NCBI RefSeq assembly: GCF_017742245.1
Contig: NZ_JAGHKO010000001.1
Location: 2,199,061-2,263,060, forward strand
Length of the DNA stretch: 64,000 bases
Source of the DNA: Niastella soli
Lineage (GTDB): Bacteria; Bacteroidota; Bacteroidia; Chitinophagales; Chitinophagaceae
Reading direction: 5' to 3'
Below, piece after piece: positions 45,059 through 54,205 of the stretch (its first letter is position 1; every line of letters starts with the position of its first letter). The position numbers and the translations under genes were made by a program. The notes under the pieces were generated by a model. That model made no database searches. It was not told the DNA's origin and saw nothing but the letters and a program-made list of their open reading frames with translations.

Positions 45059-45925
45059 TTAGTTTATTAAATTAGTTTGTTCGTGATCGGTATCTGATGA
45101 CAGGGGCTCCCATTCGTTTATTTCTTTACTCATTTTTTCAATGTTATTCTTGCACATCGCAATTGCATCCTTACCAATTGGCAAATGAAGCGGCGGACTT
45201 TCTGTATGAGCCAGTTTTACGATTAGTTCCGCTAACTTTTTAGGGTCACCCGGTTGGTTCCCATGCAGCTGATCAATGTTTTTCCTCATTTGACCGACTG
45301 CGGTATTTTCATAGTCAGAGATGATGTTTTCGGACCGGGAACAAGAATCGCCACTCAAAAAACTAGTGCTAAAATGGCCGGGGGCAGCAACGGTGATATG
45401 GATACCAAAAGGGGCAAGCTCTAAAGCAAGTCCTTTGGAAATGCCTTCAACTGCAAATTTAGATGAGCCATACAAACCCCAGCCTGGAAAAGAGTCGTAT
45501 CCAAACAAGGAGGATATGTTAATTATATGACCAGATCTTTGCCGACGCATATAGGGAAGAATGGCGCGGGTGACATTCAGGAGCCCAAAAACATTAGTGT
45601 CAAATATTTTTTTTGTTTCCTGATCTGAGGCTTCCTCGATAGCAGCAAGTATGCCGTAACCTGCATTATTGACCAGGACATCAATTTTGCCAAAATGTGC
45701 AATTGCCTGCTCAACTGATGTATGAACATCCTTCTCATTTGTTACATCTAACTTTACTACCATAAGCCCATTTGGATCGCTAAGAATAGCAGACAATTGA
45801 TCTGTTTTACTTCTTATCCCCCTCACAACATAATCACCTGCTCTGAGCGCCGCCTTAGCTATTTCTAAGCCAAAGCCTCTTGAGGCACCGGTAATAAACC
45901 AAACCTTAGAATTAGGTTCTTTCAT
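45059..45925 (-). CDS. Short-chain dehydrogenase/reductase
   Basis: 288 residues from the ATG at 45925; the longer frame would use TTG at 45931. Classical SDR motifs: TGASRGFG (NAD(P) binding), NNAGYG, NISSLFG (catalytic Ser) and YGSSKFAVEG (Tyr and Lys). The two Arg residues after the cofactor strand (VVRGIRSK) favour NADP(H). Substrate unknown. Operon position between ohr and the exported hydrolase. Confidence 0.88.
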   Translation of the reverse strand: MKEPNSKVWFITGASRGFGLEIAKAALRAGDYVVRGIRSKTDQLSAILSDPNGLMVVKLDVTNEKDVHTSVEQAIAHFGKIDVLVNNAGYGILAAIEEASDQETKKIFDTNVFGLLNVTRAILPYMRRQRSGHIINISSLFGYDSFPGWGLYGSSKFAVEGISKGLALELAPFGIHITVAAPGHFSTSFLSGDSCSRSENIISDYENTAVGQMRKNIDQLHGNQPGDPKKLAELIVKLAHTESPPLHLPIGKDAIAMCKNNIEKMSKEINEWEPLSSDTDHEQTNLIN

Positions 45926-45963
45926 TTTCAATTAGCTTAAAGTGGTTGTGAATGCGTAGGTGA

Positions 45964-46386
45964 TTAAACCGTTATGGTAGTCTTGACATCAACATTGCCC
46001 TTAATCGCTTTAGAATATGGGCATGTTTGGTGTGATAGATCAACAAGTCTCTGAGCGACTTCCATACTCATGCCCGGCAAGCTTATATTAAGACGTGCCT
46101 GCAGGGAAAAATCCATACCGGTCAAACACAGATCCACTTCTGCATCAATTGCCGTATCTACTGGAAGAGTGATCCTTAATTTATTTGCAACAATATCCAT
46201 TGCGCCTTCAAAGCACGCTGACCAGCCCCCTGCGAACAATTGCTCGGGGTTTGTGCCGGCACGCCCGGTACCGGGAGTTGAGAGCTTAATATTCAAGTGC
46301 CCGTCATCGCTTTTGGCGACACCATTGGCGCGGCCGCCTGTTGTATGAACTTTAGCTGTATACAATACTTTCTTTGTTGTTTCCAT
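45964..46386 (-). CDS. ohr: Ohr/OsmC-family organic hydroperoxide resistance protein
   Basis: 140 residues from the ATG at 46386 (METTKKVLYTAKVHT). The two redox Cys are in GWSACFEGA and HQTCPYSKA, the spacing of Ohr, which reduces organic hydroperoxides with lipoylated proteins or thiols. First gene of the operon with the SDR and two hydrolases, so the operon may answer reactive organic peroxides or aldehydes. The typical MarR-type regulator OhrR is not adjacent. Confidence 0.9.
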   Translation of the reverse strand: METTKKVLYTAKVHTTGGRANGVAKSDDGHLNIKLSTPGTGRAGTNPEQLFAGGWSACFEGAMDIVANKLRITLPVDTAIDAEVDLCLTGMDFSLQARLNISLPGMSMEVAQRLVDLSHQTCPYSKAIKGNVDVKTTITV

Positions 46387-46646
46387 TGATAATGAGATTA
46401 TATTTTGATTGATTTTTTTATTCCAGGCTAAGATGTTATCATCCATTACCTTTTGTTGCAGCGGGTTATTCGAACGTACATGAAATAATAAATATCATGC
46501 CGTTTCACAATGAAATAGTTATCAATGAGTTGATGAGTATTGCCGGTATATCAAATCGCGTATTGACGTATAAAATCGAAAACCAGTCGCGATACACCGT
46601 TAGCAGCGAAGGGAAAGGAAAATTAAAGCAGGAATTAAATTTCCTG
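46387..46646 (-). promoter_or_regulatory. Control region of the ohr operon
   Basis: 260 nt between ohr and the response-regulator stop. It holds AATATCATG at 46491-46499, about 105 nt before the ohr start, the same word found upstream of the kinase operon and the first stand-alone activator. No clear -24/-12 or TAnnTTTG box seen. A 63-codon plus-strand frame here has no supporting sign. Confidence 0.4.
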
Positions 46647-48029
46647 TCAGCTATTGTTGGAGTTTATACTATTCTTTTCGATACCTAATTTCTTCATTCG
46701 GGATACGAGCGTAGAGGCATTAATATCCATTAATTCAGCGGCCCCGCCTTCACCGTAAATTTTTCCACCGCTTTTTTTTAGCATGGCGATAATGTAATCG
46801 CGTTCATTTTCATAGATCTTTTTGTTGGTGTTGACATTTGTTGTACCTATATTTTTGCTTTGGGCAACAGGGAGAGACACCGAATGTATAATAGGCCCGG
46901 AGGATAATAGAATCGTTCGTGCCATTACATTTTCCAATTCGCGTATATTTCCAGGCCAATGGTAATCCATCAACGCCCGGGTAACATTGTCTGTCATCCC
47001 GGTAATGTCTTTATTTTCTTTCCTGGCATAGTATTGCATAAAATGCTTTGCTATGGGAAGTATGTCCTCTCTTCGCTCGCGTAAAGGTGGTAATTGTATT
47101 GGAAATACATTGAGACGGTAATACAAGTCCATCCTGAACCGGCCTGCAGCAATTTCGTCTTCCAGGATACGATTAGTGGCAGCAATAATGCGCACATCCA
47201 CTTTTTTTTTCTTTCCGCCAATAGGCTCAACCTCTTTTTCCTGCAAGCTCCGTAAAAGTTTCACCTGCATATCTAAGGGTAACTCGCCTATTTCGTCTAA
47301 AAAAATTGTCCCGCCGTCAGCCTGTTCAAACTTGCCTACTCGCTTATCTGTAGCCCCTGTAAATGAACCCTTCTCATGTCCGAACAATTCTGACTCGACC
47401 AGGTTCGGCGCCAATGCAGCACAATTTATCACAACAAATGGTTTTACATTCCGCGAAGAATTGTTGTGAATATAGTTAGCGGCCAATTCTTTTCCCGTAC
47501 CGCTTTCGCCCAATATTAACACCGATATATCTGAGGAAGCAACCACTTTAATGTTGTTGACTACTTCTTTCATACTGTGGCCCGTGACAATCATCAACTT
47601 TGCCCCTTCGTTTAATGGTTCCGATTCTGCCTGTTTATACCTGTTTTCTAACTGCTTATTTTGCCGGTGGCGGTACCAGGCTACATCAAGAGTTACCAGT
47701 ACATCTTTTTCGCGAAACGGCTTTACCAGAAAGCCGTAGGGATCGGTCATTTTAGCAGCCTCCAGTGTTTGTCTATCCGAATTAGCAGAAAGGAATACAA
47801 AGCCTATATTCTGTTGTTTAAAAACTTTTGCCAGGTCGATACCTGTCTGTTTTCCCTTTAAATAAATATCCAGGAATACCATATCCGGGTGTTCATTTTT
47901 GGCAATAGCCAACGCTTCATGGTAAGATGAGGCTATGGAGCAAACTTCGTAACCCGCTTTATCGAGAATGATCCGCAGGTTGACCGCTTCTACGAAATGG
48001 TCCTCAACTATCAGTATTTTGGTTTTCAT
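46647..48029 (-). CDS. NtrC-type response regulator (REC-AAA+-HTH)
   Basis: 460 residues. A receiver domain (phospho-acceptor Asp54 in VFLDIYLKG, Lys103 in LVKPF) is joined to a sigma-54-interacting AAA+ domain: Walker A GESGTGKE (174-181), the sigma-54 loop GSFTGA (221-226; Ser in place of the usual Ala), Walker B TIFLDEIGE and the arginine-finger region. The C-terminus holds a Fis-type HTH (GGAAELMDINASTLVSRMKK). Nine nt behind the kinase gene, so the two make a two-component pair. Confidence 0.93.
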   Translation of the reverse strand: MKTKILIVEDHFVEAVNLRIILDKAGYEVCSIASSYHEALAIAKNEHPDMVFLDIYLKGKQTGIDLAKVFKQQNIGFVFLSANSDRQTLEAAKMTDPYGFLVKPFREKDVLVTLDVAWYRHRQNKQLENRYKQAESEPLNEGAKLMIVTGHSMKEVVNNIKVVASSDISVLILGESGTGKELAANYIHNNSSRNVKPFVVINCAALAPNLVESELFGHEKGSFTGATDKRVGKFEQADGGTIFLDEIGELPLDMQVKLLRSLQEKEVEPIGGKKKKVDVRIIAATNRILEDEIAAGRFRMDLYYRLNVFPIQLPPLRERREDILPIAKHFMQYYARKENKDITGMTDNVTRALMDYHWPGNIRELENVMARTILLSSGPIIHSVSLPVAQSKNIGTTNVNTNKKIYENERDYIIAMLKKSGGKIYGEGGAAELMDINASTLVSRMKKLGIEKNSINSNNS

Positions 48030-48038
48030 TAAATTATT

Positions 48039-50420
48039 CTATAGCGATGTCAGATAATCATCCCGCCCCTCATTCATTGAATGCAGGATATCCCGTTCAA
48101 ATACGATCGTGATCAACACGCCCTTATGATTTTCAAAGGTAATATATCCTCCTATTTCTTTTGTTAGTCCCCGTATTAGCTCCAATCCAAGGGAGCTCTT
48201 TTTAACTTCTGACGTGTTTTTTTGCATGCCGATCCCATTGTCAGCTAATTCCAATTTATATTTTCCATCAACGTGAGTCAGAGAGATCAGGATTTCGCCA
48301 TGACGGCCGTCCGGAAAGGCATATTTGATTGAATTGGTTAATGCTTCATTTATAATAAGCCCCAATGGTATAGCCTGGGATGCATTGAGCTGTAAAGGGT
48401 CAACCTCCAGATTGAACCTGATATGCCCGGTTTCAAAGCTACTCCGCAAGTATTGTACTAACTCCGGTATGTAACTTTTCAAATCGATAGTTTTTATATC
48501 ATTTGATTGATACAGTTTTTGATGAATGAGCGACATCGCATAAATGCGGTGCTGACTATTTTCAATTGCGCGTAATGCATCATTTTCAAGATAGGCCGCC
48601 TGCGCCTCCAACAAGCTTATCACCGAATGAAGATTGTTTTTTACCCGATGATGCACTTCTTTCAACAGCCATTCCTTTTCCGCCAGCAATTTTTGCATCT
48701 GTTCATTTTTATGGATAATAAGATCGTTTTGCAAGGTGATGGTTTGGTTATTCTTTTTTCGTACCAGGTTTTGCCGGTATAATACGCCTGCTACCAATAA
48801 CATTATTACAATACCTAAAAAAGTGACATTTCTTTGCAGGTTAGCGTCTTCCAGTCTCATCTTTTGAATCAAATTCTGATCATTGAGACTTTTTATTGAT
48901 TGTTCTTGCTTAACAGTTTGATACTGAATTTCCAGTTCTGAAATTTCATTATTCTTATCAACAGTAGAAAGTGAATCCTGCAATTTGACGAGGCGGGCTA
49001 AATTATATGAGGCATCCTGGTAATTTCCAATGGCAACATAATAATTATATGAATTAGTATAAAAGCTCATTAAAAGTCCACCCCCTAAAGGTGTCTTGGC
49101 ATTTTTAAATGCAGCCCTGTATTTGCCTATGGTTATATCATATTTATAGGAATTATTGTAGAAATCAACTAAAAAACTATTGTCAGAAATAGTTTCCGCT
49201 TTTTTAAAGATTAATGCAGCATTAGTAATATACTTTTTTGCTTTTGCTGGCTGATTGGCGTTTAGAAAAGCTTCGGCAATGCCGTTATAACATATAATGT
49301 GCCATGAATAACTTCGTTCACCAAAGAGTTTTTCAGTCATCTTCAAACTCTTAAGATAATATCGAATGGAAAGCTCGTTGCTATTTGACTTAGCATGATA
49401 CAGGGCCATGCACCTATATATATTTGCCGTGTCCCAGGAAGTATGGGGGAAATTTGCTTTTGTAATGGCATTTATTGTCTTTAGCGCTTCTTCATTCCTG
49501 TTTAATTTTAGCAGCGTTTCGACTAATAGATATTTGTAATCAGGGTAGTCATTAATACTAATGGCTTTCAAGAGCCATTCCTCGGCCTTTTGGTATTTTT
49601 TTACTCCAAAATTACATCTGGCTGCATTCCAATAAAAATAGGATATATAATGACTGTCTTCCCCTGGGACTGAGTTTTTAATGCCTTCCAAGCAATAAGC
49701 TAAGGCCCGGTAATAATTGCCTTTTGAATATTCCAGGTCAACGAGTGTCATATAAGTATACTGCAATTTTTCATATTTAGCCGCTTTATATTCAGCTAAA
49801 CTTTGTTGCAGCTCTTTTTCGGCAAGTTCAAACTGTTTGATGGTTATCCGGTTGGCTGCTATATCTGTTAAAATATGGGCTGCATCTATCGGCTGACGGC
49901 TTTGCAAATACAACGAACGGGCATGCTGGTAATGATTTATCCTTTCAGTTGCAGATTTATTAAATTTATCATTTATAAAGTAAGCATTAGCCAGACTCTT
50001 CCAGGCATGCGCTTCTTTGCTATGCTTTCCTTTTTCCCGAAAGTATGTTATTACCTGATTAAATAACTGCATAGTGCGTACCGGATCATTCACACGTTGA
50101 TAGTAATAAGCAATCCACTCAAGGGCGTCGTGTTGCCAGTCGCTCTCATTTAATTTAACACTTAGTTGTAAAGCCTTGTTGAAATGGTCAATAGCGCTAT
50201 CCGGATTGTGTTTATAATCCGTCAAGTTACGCATTTCAGAAAATGGCTTGTACAGATAATAGGCGCCTAATTTTAGCTCTATGCTTATCCGATTGGTATC
50301 AGGTTTGCTCTTAATTAATTTTACAAGTAATTCCTGTTGTGTTTCTGACTGGGCGTACTGAGTCAAAGCCCTTGTCATTAAGAATAATGACAATATTCCT
50401 AACAACACAGGTCTATACAT
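48039..50420 (-). CDS. TPR-containing HisKA_2 sensor histidine kinase
   Basis: 793 residues from the ATG at 50420. A signal peptide leads into a periplasmic-type array of TPR-like repeats (to about residue 520), a coiled coil, one transmembrane helix (NVTFLGIVIMLLVAGVLY), a HisKA_2 dimerisation domain with the phospho-accepting His near residue 588 (EVHHRVKNNLHSVISLLEAQ), and a HATPase domain (NEALTNSIKYAF, LADNGIGM, SSLGLELIRGL). HisKA_2 kinases more often feed CheY-like or LytTR-type regulators; here the partner is an NtrC-type activator. Confidence 0.9.
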   Translation of the reverse strand: MYRPVLLGILSLFLMTRALTQYAQSETQQELLVKLIKSKPDTNRISIELKLGAYYLYKPFSEMRNLTDYKHNPDSAIDHFNKALQLSVKLNESDWQHDALEWIAYYYQRVNDPVRTMQLFNQVITYFREKGKHSKEAHAWKSLANAYFINDKFNKSATERINHYQHARSLYLQSRQPIDAAHILTDIAANRITIKQFELAEKELQQSLAEYKAAKYEKLQYTYMTLVDLEYSKGNYYRALAYCLEGIKNSVPGEDSHYISYFYWNAARCNFGVKKYQKAEEWLLKAISINDYPDYKYLLVETLLKLNRNEEALKTINAITKANFPHTSWDTANIYRCMALYHAKSNSNELSIRYYLKSLKMTEKLFGERSYSWHIICYNGIAEAFLNANQPAKAKKYITNAALIFKKAETISDNSFLVDFYNNSYKYDITIGKYRAAFKNAKTPLGGGLLMSFYTNSYNYYVAIGNYQDASYNLARLVKLQDSLSTVDKNNEISELEIQYQTVKQEQSIKSLNDQNLIQKMRLEDANLQRNVTFLGIVIMLLVAGVLYRQNLVRKKNNQTITLQNDLIIHKNEQMQKLLAEKEWLLKEVHHRVKNNLHSVISLLEAQAAYLENDALRAIENSQHRIYAMSLIHQKLYQSNDIKTIDLKSYIPELVQYLRSSFETGHIRFNLEVDPLQLNASQAIPLGLIINEALTNSIKYAFPDGRHGEILISLTHVDGKYKLELADNGIGMQKNTSEVKKSSLGLELIRGLTKEIGGYITFENHKGVLITIVFERDILHSMNEGRDDYLTSL

Positions 50421-50918
50421 ATACACCACCCTTTTTCTGGTTAAACACTAGATATCATTTCTGTTAAGCAAGTTCTATATGTGACTTAAATCTTTTTGCG
50501 TCTCTTAGATTATTTCACATCAATCACTCAATGGAACAGGTTTTTTGTTAAATATCATGCGTAAGATAGCCTTTCAAAGCAGGTCAGAAAGCTGCCTAAA
50601 CAAGAAAAGTTACAGAGCAAAATCGATCGGTAGATTTCAGCTGGCGGATATTTATGGGACTGTAAAATTAGACATTTCCGCTATAAGATTTAACTAAAAA
50701 GAATTCAATACGCAGATTTGTTTAACAGCAGGTTGCGGGTATTTTTGAAATCATGGAATATCATGGGCTCACTTTGAAAATCACGATATTTCATGATTTT
50801 CAGTACAGAGGATTTGAACTAAAAGGCTGACTGTCAAAGCATAATTTGAATGGCCCGGATATTGGAATCTGGTTGTAAGGTTTGATAATCTCTCCGGTAA
50901 AAATTAACACTTACAACT
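50421..50918. promoter_or_regulatory. Divergent control region: kinase operon / sigma-54 activator 1
   Basis: 498 nt without a gene. AATATCATG occurs at 50551-50559 and 50757-50765. Around 50747-50801 a cluster of ATCATG/ATCACG words includes the inverted repeat GAAAATCA (50776-50783) / TGATTTTC (50794-50801). A sigma-54-like promoter, TGGCCCGGATATTGGA, lies at 50851-50866, 53 nt ahead of the activator: the -24 TGGC and 10-nt spacing are right but the -12 element is GG instead of GC. The layout suggests upstream activator sites plus a sigma-54 promoter. Confidence 0.45.
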
Positions 50919-51932
50919 ATGCGCTATGCCAAAGAATCAACATGTTTAAGTGATGAATTCCCGGCAATTCTTCATTTTCCCGACATTATCGGCAATAGTC
51001 GGGAAATTCGGCAAACTCTTCATCTGGTTGCAAAAGTGGCGCCAACAGCCTGCACAACCCTAATATTAGGAGAGACAGGTACGGGCAAAGAACTTATTGC
51101 CAAAGCAATACATGATAACTCGCCGCGCCGAAGTAAAACAATGGTTAAAGTAAATTGCGCAGCACTACCCGCTAATCTGATTGAGTCTGAATTGTTTGGG
51201 CACGAGCGAGGTAGTTTTACCGGGGCGTTTGAACGCCGGATCGGTAAATTCGAACTGGCCCATAATGGAACCCTATTTCTTGACGAGATAGGTGAGTTGC
51301 CTTTAGAATTGCAGGTAAAATTACTTCGTGCATTGCAGGAAAAAGAAATAGAACGTATAGGCGGCAAAGGCTCAACTACGGTTGATACACGTATCATAGC
51401 GGCGACGAACCGTGACCTGGAAAAAGAAGTAGCGGAAGGGCGGTTCAGAGCCGATCTTTACTATCGTTTGAATATCTTCCCGATCAACCTTCCATCATTA
51501 AGAAACCGACGCGATGACATTCCTTCGCTGGTGCATCACTTCATCTGTAAATTAACTACAAGGACGGGCAAAGAAATTACCACCATCAGTAAATATGCGT
51601 TGAAGCAACTAATGAATTACAGTTGGCCCGGCAATATCCGTGAACTCGAACATGTAATCGAGCGCAGTATGTTGTTAGCTGAGGATAAATTGATTCATGA
51701 AATCCAGCTTCCCTCGAATAAAGAACATGGTCAAAGAAAGACGACGCTAATGGATTTTACATTAAAAACTATTGAAGAGAACGAGCGCGATCACATACTC
51801 AATACCCTTAATTATTGTAAAGGGAGAATATCAGGGAGCCATGGAGCAGCCGAATTCCTAGGTGTACCTCCCAGTACGTTAAGCTCTAAGCTTAAACGCC
51901 TTGGTATTGGTAAAAATCATTTTGTAGTATAA
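50919..51932 (+). CDS. Stand-alone sigma-54-dependent activator 1 (AAA+-HTH)
   Basis: 337 residues. No receiver, GAF or PAS domain: only ~22 residues precede the AAA+ domain. Walker A is GETGTGKE (51-58), the sigma-54 loop GSFTGA (98-103), Walker B TLFLDEIGE; then NYSWPGNIRELEHVIERSML and a C-terminal Fis-like HTH (GAAEFLGVPPSTLSSKLKRLGI). Such PspF-like proteins are normally held in check by a partner protein or by their own expression. It is over 60% similar by eye to the second activator at 56213. Confidence 0.92.
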   Translation: MRYAKESTCLSDEFPAILHFPDIIGNSREIRQTLHLVAKVAPTACTTLILGETGTGKELIAKAIHDNSPRRSKTMVKVNCAALPANLIESELFGHERGSFTGAFERRIGKFELAHNGTLFLDEIGELPLELQVKLLRALQEKEIERIGGKGSTTVDTRIIAATNRDLEKEVAEGRFRADLYYRLNIFPINLPSLRNRRDDIPSLVHHFICKLTTRTGKEITTISKYALKQLMNYSWPGNIRELEHVIERSMLLAEDKLIHEIQLPSNKEHGQRKTTLMDFTLKTIEENERDHILNTLNYCKGRISGSHGAAEFLGVPPSTLSSKLKRLGIGKNHFVV

Positions 51933-52001
51933 CCAATTATATGCACCTTCTCCAAGACTCACCTTACTACTCGAATTGATGCGCGACCTTAAAACTTAAA
52001 A

Positions 52002-52045
52002 TGAAAGAGGCCACCCCATATTACTTTGAGGTGGCCTCTTTAAAT
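52002..52045. terminator. Bidirectional terminator
   Basis: AAAGAGGCCACC (52004-52015) and GGTGGCCTCTTT (52030-52041), perfect 12-bp arms, between activator 1 and the last gene of the epoxide-hydrolase operon. Confidence 0.88.
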
Positions 52046-52066
52046 TTAGAGGGTTGAGAAAAATGC

Positions 52067-52627
52067 TTAGCTGAGCTTAGCAGTTTTTACTTTTGAAAGG
52101 GATGCTCCCAAAGCAGCGCGCTCAAGGCTGGCCGCGAACAGGGGAGTTTCGGAACGGTTATGGTTAATGGAGTGCGGCTGACGCTGGGCGCGGAAGGCCT
52201 CAAAGCTGATGCCCTGGCGGTCGAGGGCTGTCATCATATCCTCAGTAGCATGGGAAATGACCCTGTTGGTAAACTCACAGGTGGCGCCGTCTATGGCGCG
52301 AACGCTGAGCTCCCAGTGAACGTGCAGCACGAGGCGGCCTGTAGCACTAAACACGTCTGACCAGGAGGTGAGGATGAGATGATGCGGCTCGGAAAGGGCC
52401 TCCTGGTAATGTTGGACCATCGGACTGCCTCCGATGATCTCCACGTTTATGGACATACGGCGGCCGTCTGGACCAATGGTGGAGGCGGCGGAGACGTGAG
52501 CCGGGGAGCAACTTTGATATTCGGCTTCGGACAAATTGAAGCACCATTCGGGGATGTTAATTTTTTCGATGGGTGCCTTTATGATTGCAGTAAAGCTGGA
52601 ATCGACTATTTGATCTGCGATTTTCAT
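52067..52627 (-). CDS. Protein of unknown function, SRPBCC-like?
   Basis: 186 residues, last gene of a four-gene operon. I do not recognise it firmly. The order of predicted strands and the openings SFTAIIKAPIEKINIPEW, HLILTSWSDVFSATGRLVLH and TCEFTNRVISHATEDMM, with a long C-terminal helix region, would fit a START/SRPBCC-like ligand-binding fold, used by polyketide cyclases and related proteins. It has no signal peptide. GC-rich compared with the activators on each side. It starts 29 nt after the crotonase stop. Confidence 0.7.
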   Translation of the reverse strand: MKIADQIVDSSFTAIIKAPIEKINIPEWCFNLSEAEYQSCSPAHVSAASTIGPDGRRMSINVEIIGGSPMVQHYQEALSEPHHLILTSWSDVFSATGRLVLHVHWELSVRAIDGATCEFTNRVISHATEDMMTALDRQGISFEAFRAQRQPHSINHNRSETPLFAASLERAALGASLSKVKTAKLS

Positions 52628-52656
52628 TGTTTTATTTTTTGATTTTGATAGAATTC

Positions 52657-53484
52657 TTATTCATTGAAATAGGCGCCAAGGTTCTTTTCAAAGTCACCGT
52701 CCTGTTGGATTCCCCAGGCCCGCATTTTTTCAGAAATGGGTTTCCGCTCGGGACGCATGTTTGCGTTAATGAAGGCGATGCGGGATTCGATCATGCGATC
52801 CATCGATGGAGTCGGGGCCCGTTGGCTTATCATTGTTTTTGCCTGACGGGTGATTACAGGATCGAAGCGACTGATGCGAAGGGCCAACTGGTGCACGAAA
52901 GTGTCCAGTTCGCCATCCGGTATCAGCCGGTTGATGAGCCCATACCGTTCAGCGGTGGTTGCATCAATGTCTTCGCCACCGATGATGAGTTCCAGGGCCC
53001 TCGCTCGTCCTACCAGCAAAGGCAGAAACTCCATGCTACCACCGCCGGGGATCGTACCAGACGCTACCTCGAACTGTCCGAAAACAGCCGTTTCGCTGGC
53101 GAAACGGATGTCACACGCTGCGGAGAATTCGATGCCAACGCCACGGGCGCGACCCCGGATCGACACAATGGTGAGCACCGGTGATTCGTGAAGCGCCTGA
53201 GCGACATCGAACCATGGAGGCAGGCCTGAAGGTGTTTTACGACTAAGTACCTCTAATCCGCGGGCGATATCAAAATGTGCCATGAAGAATCCGGGCACCG
53301 CGCTGTCGAATACGATCACCCGAAGATCGGACGAGGCTTGCATCCGCCGCACGATCTCTTCCAGGCCCGTGAGTAAATCCGGACCGAAAAGGTTCAACGG
53401 GGGATCGTCGATGGTGACCTGCCAATATCCTTCATTGTGCTGTGTAAGGGTCAGCGGGGTCTCCGCTAGTTTTTCTGTTTTCAT
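52657..53484 (-). CDS. Enoyl-CoA hydratase/isomerase family protein
   Basis: 275 residues, crotonase fold. Both Glu residues used by hydratases are in place: GVGIEFSAACDIRF and AVFGQFEVASGTIPGGG. The oxyanion-hole segment is VSIRGRARGVGIEF. It lacks a signal peptide, so it acts in the cytoplasm on a CoA thioester. It starts 11 nt after the isochorismatase-like gene. Reaction (hydratase, isomerase, hydrolase) not decidable. Confidence 0.88.
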   Translation of the reverse strand: MKTEKLAETPLTLTQHNEGYWQVTIDDPPLNLFGPDLLTGLEEIVRRMQASSDLRVIVFDSAVPGFFMAHFDIARGLEVLSRKTPSGLPPWFDVAQALHESPVLTIVSIRGRARGVGIEFSAACDIRFASETAVFGQFEVASGTIPGGGSMEFLPLLVGRARALELIIGGEDIDATTAERYGLINRLIPDGELDTFVHQLALRISRFDPVITRQAKTMISQRAPTPSMDRMIESRIAFINANMRPERKPISEKMRAWGIQQDGDFEKNLGAYFNE

Positions 53485-53495
53485 GTGGTGAAGGT

Positions 53496-54167
53496 TTATT
53501 TATTAACGGTAACCTCTTTCTGACTGAGCAACTCAATCACCTCTTCAGTAGTGAGTATGAAGTGGGCATAGTTAGGTGCATTGATCTCATGGGCTGCACG
53601 CATGTTGTCGAACGAGTTGGCCGCAGTGGCGTCCGTTACCAGGGTAACGTTATAACCCAACTCCATGGCAAAGCGGCCGGTGGCCTCAATGCAGGTGTTG
53701 GCGATCATTCCAATGAGGATGACCCGATCGATATCGTGCTGCTTGAGTTGTTCGTCCAGGTCGGTATTGGCGAAGCCGCTGGAACCCCAGTGTTCTTTTA
53801 TAATGACATCGTCGGCTGTCGGTTGAAAACGTTCGTGGAACTCGCCTCCCCAGGTGCCTTTGGCAAAGACCTGATTCGCATGTGAGCGCAACTGTAAGGC
53901 ATTGGGGTATTTCCAGTTCTTGAAATCGGTGGGTTCCGCGCGATGATGTGGAACGAAGAATACTTGCATGCGGAGCTCACGGGCCTTCTGGATCACGCGT
54001 TCCATATTGTCCAGGAGATGAACACCTTCGATGACCTCTTTGGACCGGCCGTAGGCTTTGCCTTCGGGGTGGAGGAAGTCATTGTAGGGATCTACGAGGA
54101 GAATGCCGGTGCGATGTGGCAGATAGCCGCCGTATCTTTTAAGCGACTGCGTGTTGAATGTGTTCAT
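53496..54167 (-). CDS. Isochorismatase-like cysteine hydrolase
   Basis: 223 residues of the isochorismatase-like hydrolase superfamily. The triad is visible: Asp in LLVDPYNDFLHPEG, Lys in IIKEHWGSSGF and nucleophilic Cys in MIANTCIEATGRFAMELG with the cis-peptide-type MIAN segment. The Cys makes it a cysteine hydrolase (nicotinamidase, carbamoylase or related) and not a true isochorismatase. Second gene in the operon, 38 nt behind the epoxide-hydrolase-like gene. Confidence 0.87.
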   Translation of the reverse strand: MNTFNTQSLKRYGGYLPHRTGILLVDPYNDFLHPEGKAYGRSKEVIEGVHLLDNMERVIQKARELRMQVFFVPHHRAEPTDFKNWKYPNALQLRSHANQVFAKGTWGGEFHERFQPTADDVIIKEHWGSSGFANTDLDEQLKQHDIDRVILIGMIANTCIEATGRFAMELGYNVTLVTDATAANSFDNMRAAHEINAPNYAHFILTTEEVIELLSQKEVTVNK

Positions 54168-54205
54168 TGTATAATATTTATGTTTTATTGTTTTAACGAG
54201 ATATG

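Noticed and set aside
46497-46688. 63-codon plus-strand frame between ohr and the response-regulator gene
   Set aside because: It overlaps the end of the response-regulator gene, has no family features, and lies in the presumed control region of ohr.
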